From the NCBI GenBank assembly GCA_036541255.1, contig JAZHDD010000062.1:1-46725 (forward strand): DNA of 46,725 bases, given 5' to 3'. The first letter of the stretch is position 1. Each line of letters opens with the position of its first letter. Source of the DNA: Paucidesulfovibrio sp036541255 (lineage in GTDB: Bacteria > Desulfobacterota > Desulfovibrionia > Desulfovibrionales > Desulfovibrionaceae). Under the pieces are notes generated by a model that was not told where the DNA came from, ran no database searches, and was given only the letters and a program-made list of their open reading frames with translations. Position numbers and translations under genes: made by a program. Shown here one piece after another: positions 41,969 through 46,725 of the stretch.

Positions 41969-43195
41969 TCAGTCGCAGGCAAGGTCCGTGCAGAGAATGC
42001 AGGCCATGCCCTCCTGCACGGCGCAGACCGTGGAGATCGTGATGCAGCGCGAGCCCGAGGCCTGGGACAGATATGGTTCGGTGGTGAAGCGGCTCAAGCC
42101 CGACCGCAGGGGCAGATAATACTCCTTGCAGGAATGGTCCGCGCCTTTGGCTGCGGGCGCATAGAGCAGCCGACGGTTGCGGCACAGCCTGTCCGGATGG
42201 CAGACCGTTTCCGATATCTGCGTTCCGTCCATGTTCAGCAGGTACAGACATTCCAGTTGCGAATCTTCTTCCAGGCAGGCCGCCAAACGTTGCTCCGTGG
42301 TTGCCGGACCCGGAGTGGCCAGCCGGGCGCAGAGCCGCCCTACAAGCGTATGATAGCTGGAATGGCGTATCTTTTCGGCGTTGAGCCGCTTGATGCTGGC
42401 CTTTTTATGCGCTTCGGCCACCTTGAACAGGGCCAGGGCCGGATTGTCCCAGCCTGCCGGGGCTGGCGTGGGACGGCCAAAGAAATAGCCCTGAAAGACA
42501 TCCACGCCGCATTCCAGCAAGGCCAAGGCTTCCTCCTGGCGCTCCACTCCTTCACCCAGCACCATGCAGCCCGTGCGCGAGGCCAGCCGCACAAAGCTTT
42601 TGACCACTTCCTGCTTGTGGAAATGGTGGTCGATGCGCGTGATCAACGAGCGGTCCAGCTTGAGCACGTCCGGCTGGAGCAGGTGGATGCGGTCCAGATT
42701 GGAATGGCCCGCACCAAGATCGTCCAAGGCAATAATGAACCCGCGGCGCTTGTAGTCCACCACGAATTCCATGAGCGCCAAGGCACTGCCCGCCCGCGAT
42801 TCGATGATCTCGATGGCCACGTTTTCGGGCGGAATGCCCGCGTCCGCAACCTGTCTGCTCAGGACCTGCGAATGCACGCAGGAAGAATCGATGACCGAGG
42901 CGTCCACATTCAGGGACAGGATCAGTCCTGGGTCGGACCGGTACAGAGGGGCAAAGGCTTCCAGGGCGCGCTGGCGGCAGAGGCGGTCCAGCTCCAAACG
43001 GGTCTTGACGTTGCCTGCCAGGGAAAACAATTCCTGTGGCGGAACGGCCCGGCCCGTGTCCGGGTCAGTGGCCCGGCAAAGGGCTTCCACCGCGAATACG
43101 GCGTTGCGCCGCAGGGAAACCAGGGGCTGGAAATGCGTGGCCACGCTGCCTGCGTCCAAAACCCTGCGCACCGTGTTGTCCTTGAGACTGAACAT
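41969..43195 (-). CDS. EAL-domain cyclic-di-GMP phosphodiesterase with Cys-rich C-terminal domain
   Basis: 408-aa soluble protein. The EAL domain (about 12-245) keeps E37-A-L, NVD near 96, an EIIE site near 129, LDDLGAGHSN (157-166), VLKLD near 177-181, GEGVE near 214-218 and QGYFFGRP, so it probably hydrolyses cyclic di-GMP. The last 130 residues form a PDC-like sensor region with eight cysteines in the final 80 residues (332, 338, 356, 384, 391, 399, 402, 407). It has a good ribosome site (AAGGAAC) and directly abuts the molybdopterin gene tail to tail with no spacer. Confidence 0.88.
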   Translation of the reverse strand: MFSLKDNTVRRVLDAGSVATHFQPLVSLRRNAVFAVEALCRATDPDTGRAVPPQELFSLAGNVKTRLELDRLCRQRALEAFAPLYRSDPGLILSLNVDASVIDSSCVHSQVLSRQVADAGIPPENVAIEIIESRAGSALALMEFVVDYKRRGFIIALDDLGAGHSNLDRIHLLQPDVLKLDRSLITRIDHHFHKQEVVKSFVRLASRTGCMVLGEGVERQEEALALLECGVDVFQGYFFGRPTPAPAGWDNPALALFKVAEAHKKASIKRLNAEKIRHSSYHTLVGRLCARLATPGPATTEQRLAACLEEDSQLECLYLLNMDGTQISETVCHPDRLCRNRRLLYAPAAKGADHSCKEYYLPLRSGLSRFTTEPYLSQASGSRCITISTVCAVQEGMACILCTDLACD

Positions 43196-43211
43196 TTGTG
43201 TTCCTTTTCCG

Positions 43212-43251
43212 GGACAAGGCCGGGACAGCGGTGTTCTGTCCCGGCCTTGTC
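43212..43251. terminator. 15-bp perfect inverted repeat between glnK and the EAL gene
   Basis: Arms 43212-43226 and 43237-43251 are perfectly complementary (GACAAGGCC... against ...GGCCTTGTC) around a ten-base loop. It sits between the stop of glnK and the start of the EAL gene. No strong T tract follows on the minus strand, so it may be an atypical terminator, an RNA-processing site or a protein site. Confidence 0.5.
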
Positions 43252-43292
43252 GTAGTGTCGTGTTTTGCGTCCGTATTGATGCCGGGCGCGTA

Positions 43293-43628
43293 TCAAACCA
43301 GGATGTTTTCTTCGCCGGTGCGGATGCGCACGGCCTTGGCCACATCCAGGACAAAGATCACTCCGTCGCCTTCCTTGCCGCTCTGGGCGGCCTCGCGGAT
43401 AACGGCCACGGCCAGATCGGCCTTGTCGGCTGGAATGCCCAGCTCAATGCGGACCTTCTTGAGCAGATTCACTTCCATGGCCACGCCGCGGTAGGTTTCG
43501 GTGAACCCCTTCTGGCGGCCCGATCCCAGGATGTTGGTCACGGAGATCGAGTAGAAGCCTTCGGCGTAGAGCGCCTGCTTCACGAGCGTGAGCTGTTCGG
43601 GACGGGTATAGGCGATTATCAGTTTCAT
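43293..43628 (-). CDS. glnK: Nitrogen regulatory PII protein (GlnK-like), lacking Tyr-51
   Basis: 111-aa trimeric signal protein, next to amt (36-bp gap), so by context GlnK rather than GlnB. The T-loop is GSGRQKGFTETYRG with Tyr-46, and GDGVIFVLDVAKAVRIRTGE forms the C-loop region with the ATP/ADP site. At the position equal to Tyr-51 of E. coli GlnB, the uridylylation site, it has Met in VAMEVN. So control by UTase is unlikely. It should bind and block the ammonium channel according to ADP/ATP and 2-oxoglutarate. Confidence 0.93.
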   Translation of the reverse strand: MKLIIAYTRPEQLTLVKQALYAEGFYSISVTNILGSGRQKGFTETYRGVAMEVNLLKKVRIELGIPADKADLAVAVIREAAQSGKEGDGVIFVLDVAKAVRIRTGEENILV

Positions 43629-43664
43629 CGTTGTTCTCCTTTCTGTCGTCGTTGTGCGGGCGGT

Positions 43665-45035
43665 TTACTCGACCGTGAAGACCTGGAAACCGTTGTAGGC
43701 CTCGGAACCGTGTTCGGAGATGTCCAGACCCCGGCGTTCCTCTTCCTGGCTGACGCGCATGCCGAACACGGACTTGACCAGGGAGAATGTCACGAAGCCC
43801 GTGCCGAAGGCCCAGACAAAGAAGGTTGCCACGCCGATGACCTGGACCATGAGCTGGGCCGTGCCGCCGCCGTAGAACAGACCGCCGTCCACGTTGAACA
43901 GGCCGCAAGACAGTGTGCCCCAGGCACCGCAGACGCCATGCACGGAAACCGCGCCGACCGGGTCGTCGATCTTGAGGATTTTGTCGATGAATTCGATGGA
44001 CAGCACCACCAGCAGGCCCGCGATAAGGCCGATGACGATGGAAGCGGCCGGAGTGACAGTGGCGCAAGGCGCGGTGATGCCCACCAGCCCGGCCAGGGCG
44101 CCGTTCATGCTCATGGACATGTCGGGCTTGCCGAAACGGAACCAGGACAGGATCAACGCGGCCATGGTGCCGCCGCAGGCCGAAAGGGACGTGTTCATGG
44201 CGATCAAGCCGATGGAGCCATCCGCAGTGGTGGTGGAACCGGGGTTGAAGCCGAACCAGCCGAACCAGAGGATGAACACGCCGAGCGCGGCCAGGGGAAT
44301 GTTATGGCCGGGAATGGCCTTGGCCTTGCCGTCCTCGGTGTACTTGCCCAGACGCGGGCCGACCACGAGCGCGCCAGCAAGGGCGATCCAGCCGCCCACG
44401 GAGTGGACCACGGAGGAACCCGCGAAGTCGCAGAAGGCCACGGAAAAGGTCGTTTCAAGCCAGCCTGCGTCGCCGTAGAGACTGCCCCAGGCCCAGTGGC
44501 CGGAGATGGGATAGATCAGACCGGTAACGATGCAGGAGACCACGATGTATGAGCCGAACTTGGTGCGTTCGGCTATGCCGCCAGATACGATGGTGGCTGC
44601 CGTGGCCGCGAACACGGACTGGAAGAACCAGAAGGTGTAGGCCCAGGGCAGATCTGGCTCGGCCACGTCGCCAAGGGCGAAGTGGGACATGCCGATGAAA
44701 CCGGAACCAAGACCGAACATCAGTCCGAAACCGAGCAGGAAGAAGATGATCTGCCCGGCTCCGAAGTCAACAAAGTTTTTCATGATGATGTTGCCGGCGC
44801 TCTTGGCGCGGGTAAAGCCCGCCTCGACGCAGGCGAATCCGGCCTGCATGAACATGACCAGGATGGCTGCGATAAGGGTCCACAAGATATTGGCGTTATC
44901 CTGGGTCATCATTTCCGGGGCGTCCTGCGCCAGGGCCAGGGTCGGGGTCAGAACCAGCACCAGGGCGAGTGCTGCCAGAGCCTGCCGGGCGAGCCGGGAC
45001 GGAAAGGATTTGCGCATCCGATTGTTGTTGAACAT
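43665..45035 (-). CDS. amt: Ammonium transporter Amt
   Basis: 456-aa channel with a signal peptide (basic start, then ALAALALVLVLTPTLALAQ) and 11 hydrophobic helices. The markers are WTLIAAILVMFMQAGFACVEAGFTRAKS split across helix 1, then DFAGSSVVHSVGGW, the Amt signature around the twin-His region, and WFGFNPGS. AAGGAGG stands before the first ATG at 45035; an inner ATG (MRKSF) lacks a site. A sigma-54 promoter at 45089-45105 implies expression under nitrogen limitation. Confidence 0.95.
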   Translation of the reverse strand: MFNNNRMRKSFPSRLARQALAALALVLVLTPTLALAQDAPEMMTQDNANILWTLIAAILVMFMQAGFACVEAGFTRAKSAGNIIMKNFVDFGAGQIIFFLLGFGLMFGLGSGFIGMSHFALGDVAEPDLPWAYTFWFFQSVFAATAATIVSGGIAERTKFGSYIVVSCIVTGLIYPISGHWAWGSLYGDAGWLETTFSVAFCDFAGSSVVHSVGGWIALAGALVVGPRLGKYTEDGKAKAIPGHNIPLAALGVFILWFGWFGFNPGSTTTADGSIGLIAMNTSLSACGGTMAALILSWFRFGKPDMSMSMNGALAGLVGITAPCATVTPAASIVIGLIAGLLVVLSIEFIDKILKIDDPVGAVSVHGVCGAWGTLSCGLFNVDGGLFYGGGTAQLMVQVIGVATFFVWAFGTGFVTFSLVKSVFGMRVSQEEERRGLDISEHGSEAYNGFQVFTVE

Positions 45036-45088
45036 GCGTGGTGTCCTCCTTAAAGGGTTGATAGCGAAGTCAAGCATGAACCCTGTAA

Positions 45089-45105
45089 GGCAAGCTGCGT
45101 GCCAA
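45089..45105 (-). promoter_or_regulatory. Sigma-54 promoter of amt-glnK
   Basis: Read on the minus strand, TTGGCACGCAGCTTGCC fits the consensus TGGCACG-N4-TTGC exactly, with GG and GC 12 bp apart, and lies about 54 bp before the amt ATG. An NtrC-type activator is expected. I found no convincing TGCACC-type site in the upstream AT-rich region. Confidence 0.88.
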
Positions 45106-45109
45106 GTTG

Positions 45110-45700
45110 TGTAATATGCTGTTTTATAAGCAGAAATGAAAAAGAGCAAGTTTTACTGGTAACAAAATTGTTTAATTAGATATTAAAAAATATCTCACAA
45201 ATTAATCAAAATTCCAAAAATGTAAAATTCAGCCGAATAACAAAAGACATTAAACCACACGAAAGCTAATATTGTATATCACTTGTTATTAAAGAGGGTT
45301 ATATGACAAACAGGTCTTTTCCAATGCCTTTCGATGAATATTCGTTTTCTCCGTTATGACTTCTAAGTGTATATAGCCATATAATAATTATATTTTTTAT
45401 TTAGATTAAAAAAAGACATAGAAAAAGAAGAAAATGAATTATGTGCAAGTTTGACTGCTTGAATGCTCGCATTAATGGTCTTGAATGTTAAAAAGTGCAT
45501 TCAAAATGGCCTGAGAAAGTCTTATCGTAGTGTTTTTTGCTGATTTTGCTTTATCATGTGTTGTGTGATCGCTCATGAAATCGATTTTATGGGGGGAGGC
45601 TGCTTCACGTCAAAATCCGTTGTGAGGTGTTGTGAACAGTATGGGCGCAGGGAAATTTGCTGCCAGGATAGAGCTGTTCGTTTGCGTGAAGAGCATGAAA
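45110..45700. other. AT-rich intergenic region without genes
   Basis: About 600 bp with no gene I can support; 45110-45460 is strikingly AT-rich compared with the rest of the window. It contains a perfect inverted repeat AGATATT-AAAA-AATATCT (45178-45195) and a GAATGC...GCATTC inverted pair (about 45459-45504). An 18-codon frame at 45303-45359 follows AGAGGG but shows no other support. It may be an upstream activator region for amt, hold an untranslated RNA, or be foreign DNA. Confidence 0.5.
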
Positions 45701-45708
45701 AAAAGAAG

Positions 45709-45736
45709 TTGACACGGCGAGCGGATATGCTTTAGC
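45709..45736 (+). promoter_or_regulatory. Candidate sigma-70 promoter of the aromatic leader operon
   Basis: A perfect TTGACA (45709-45714) is followed after 16 bp by TTTAGC, a weak -10. If used, transcription would begin about 4-5 nt before the leader ATG, giving a nearly leaderless mRNA; a farther upstream start is possible. Confidence 0.45.
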
Positions 45737-45746
45737 CAATGTGCAT

Positions 45747-45839
45747 ATGAATCCTCATCGTGACCTTGGCGTGTTCGCCTCCTTTTATTTTGGTTATTGG
45801 TTTAGCCGCGTCTGCGGTCACGGGAGAGGTACAGCCTAA
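45747..45839 (+). CDS. Aromatic-rich leader peptide of a transcription attenuator
   Basis: A 30-codon frame (ATG at 45747, TAA at 45837). Codons 13-19 encode FYFGYWF: three Phe, two Tyr and one Trp within seven codons (45783-45803), plus one more Phe at codon 10. All three aromatic amino acids occur in one run. It ends 28 bp before the attenuator stem and 110 bp before an alternative-shikimate gene. A stalled ribosome at these codons would cover segment 1 of the attenuator. There is no obvious Shine-Dalgarno, so translation initiation is the weak point; leaderless start is possible. Confidence 0.75.
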   Translation: MNPHRDLGVFASFYFGYWFSRVCGHGRGTA

Positions 45840-45905
45840 TTACACGGGTTTTGGGTCAATCTCTTCAAGGGACCGCAGGCGAGAGCCGGCGGTCCCTTGT
45901 TTTTA
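45806..45905 (+). promoter_or_regulatory. Transcription attenuator (antiterminator/terminator) before the ADH synthase gene
   Basis: Terminator: AAGGGACCGC (45867-45876) pairs with GCGGTCCCTT (45889-45898), followed by GTTTTT. Antiterminator: 45809-45819 (CGTCTGCGGTC) pairs over 11 bp (one G-T) with 45871-45881 (GACCGCAGGCG), so it excludes the terminator's left arm. A small stem CCGC/GCGG (45806-45817) can hide the first antiterminator arm. When aromatic aminoacyl-tRNA is short, a ribosome stalled in the leader frees the antiterminator; when it is plentiful, the ribosome reaches the stop and the terminator forms. The pairing and order are seen directly; the mechanism is inferred from the trp/phe-type model. 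Confidence 0.85.
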
Positions 45906-45949
45906 GGCCCTCCGGCACCTGCGGTCCACAGCGCAAGGAGTTACTGGTC

Positions 45950-46725
45950 ATGCACATCGGAAAAGCCATACGACTGGAGCGGATTTTCAACCGCGACACG
46001 AGCCGGACCATTGTCGTGCCCATGGACCACGGCGTGACCGTCGGCCCCATTGCCGGGCTGGAGGACATGCGCGAGGCCGTGAGCAAGGTCGTGGAAGGCG
46101 GCGCCAACGCCGTGCTGGAACACAAGGGCAACGTGCGCTGCGGCCATCGCGCCAAGGGACGCGACGTGGGCCTTATCGTGCATCTTTCCGCGTCCACCTG
46201 TCTTTCGCCCCGGCCCAACTACAAGGGGCTGGTCGCTTCCGTAGAAGACGCCGTCTGTCTGGGCGCGGATGCGGTGAGCGTCCATCTGAACCTGGGCGAC
46301 GAATACGAAACCGACATGCTGCGCGACGTGGGCAGGGTTGCCACGGATGCGGCCCGCTGGGGCATGCCGTTGCTGGCCATGGTCTACGCCCGCGGCCCCA
46401 AGGTGAAGAACGAATACGATCCCGCCGTGGTTGCGCACTGCGCCCGGGTGGGCACCGAACTGGGCGCTGATGTGGTCAAGGTCAATTACACCGGCGACCC
46501 GGACAGCTTTGCCAAGGTTACGGGCGCATGCTGCGTGCCCGTGGTCATTGCGGGCGGTCCCAAGATGGACAGCACCCGCGACTTTTTGCAGATGGTGGAG
46601 GACTCGCTGCGTGCCGGCGGCGCGGGCCTTTCCGTGGGGCGCAACGTCTTCCAGCACGAAAACGTCGTGGGGCTGGTACAGGCGTTGTCCAAGGTGGTAC
46701 ATGAGGACATGGCTGTGGATCAGGC
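45950..46725 (+). CDS. 2-amino-3,7-dideoxy-D-threo-hept-6-ulosonate synthase (DhnA-type aldolase), partial
   Basis: The first 258 codons of a class I aldolase whose 3' end is outside the window. The family markers are IVVPMDHGVTVGPIAG (Asp 26), EGGANAVLEHKGN, MVYARG (Tyr 146) and VVKVNYTGD with the Schiff-base Lys 177, then VIAGGPK. These match archaeal ADH synthase (AroA'), the first enzyme of the alternative route to dehydroquinate used by archaea and by Desulfovibrio. AAGGAG precedes the ATG. The attenuator upstream fits its role in aromatic amino acid synthesis. A related fructose-bisphosphate aldolase of the same family is the main alternative. Confidence 0.88.
   Translation, partial: MHIGKAIRLERIFNRDTSRTIVVPMDHGVTVGPIAGLEDMREAVSKVVEGGANAVLEHKGNVRCGHRAKGRDVGLIVHLSASTCLSPRPNYKGLVASVEDAVCLGADAVSVHLNLGDEYETDMLRDVGRVATDAARWGMPLLAMVYARGPKVKNEYDPAVVAHCARVGTELGADVVKVNYTGDPDSFAKVTGACCVPVVIAGGPKMDSTRDFLQMVEDSLRAGGAGLSVGRNVFQHENVVGLVQALSKVVHEDMAVDQ

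Noticed and set aside
43741..44552. Plus-strand open frame inside amt
   Set aside because: Antisense of Amt helices; no family features.
45303..45359. 18-codon frame with AGAGGG upstream in the AT-rich region
   Set aside because: Too short, no amino acid bias and no attenuator after it, in contrast to the aromatic leader.

Overview
The window reads as chromosomal DNA of a Desulfovibrio-type sulfate-reducing bacterium (Desulfovibrionaceae; Desulfovibrio or Pseudodesulfovibrio are the best guesses). The evidence is two electron-transfer complexes characteristic of that group, Hmc (16-haem HmcA plus HmcB-F) and Tmc (acidic tetrahaem TmcA plus TmcB-D), an Rrf2 regulator beside hmc, and a DhnA-type aldolase opening an aromatic amino acid locus. 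The DNA is GC-rich, except for an AT-rich spacer near 45.1-45.6 kb and a lower-GC cargo near 36 kb.

Layout. 0-6.6 kb (minus): the hmc operon, read A-B-C-D-E-F, then a partial unknown gene. 7.1-10.5 kb (minus): a two-gene signalling operon, a membrane kinase with two haem c-type motifs in its periplasmic loop and a receiver-kinase partner. 10.7 kb (plus): rrf2. 11.2-16.0 kb: a GrlR-like protein, a TPR lipoprotein, an ADP-forming acyl-CoA synthetase and a DRTGG phosphotransacetylase-like protein. 16.4-20.2 kb (plus): the tmc operon, read D-C-B-A. 20.3-29.5 kb (minus): GlsB-like protein, HslUV, macro domain, small exported protein, ClC channel, RibF, M48 protease, Rho. 29.8-35.2 kb (minus): CarD, Pth, L25, Prs, tRNA-Gln, IspE, DegP/HtrA. 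35.4-36.9 kb: tRNA-Arg, then a mobile-element scar in which a 130-bp repeat carrying the 5' end of a Mu gp46-like gene occurs twice and flanks a small membrane protein and a gp46/DUF6402-like chimera. 37.0-39.9 kb: threonine catabolism (tdh-kbl) and a divergent Lrp regulator. 40.1-45.0 kb: an orphan molybdopterin oxidoreductase, a convergent EAL protein with a Cys-rich tail, and glnK-amt behind a sigma-54 promoter. 45.7-46.7 kb (plus): an aromatic-rich leader peptide and attenuator before the 2-amino-3,7-dideoxy-heptulosonate synthase gene.

How the parts fit. Hmc and Tmc both link periplasmic multihaem cytochromes to cytoplasmic HdrD-like FeS proteins through membrane subunits. Here they lie about 10 kb apart with a haem-motif kinase, a receiver-kinase and a Cys-containing Rrf2 between or beside them, so this stretch may be a redox-regulation neighbourhood (inference). 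The most specific regulatory discovery is the leader at 45.75-45.91 kb: a 30-codon peptide containing FYFGYWF, an 11-bp antiterminator pairing and a mutually exclusive terminator, all before an alternative-shikimate gene. The most unusual accessory locus is the gp46/DUF6402-like chimera with its flanking repeats beside tRNA-Arg.

All protein calls come from reading motifs and architecture by eye; no database search was possible.
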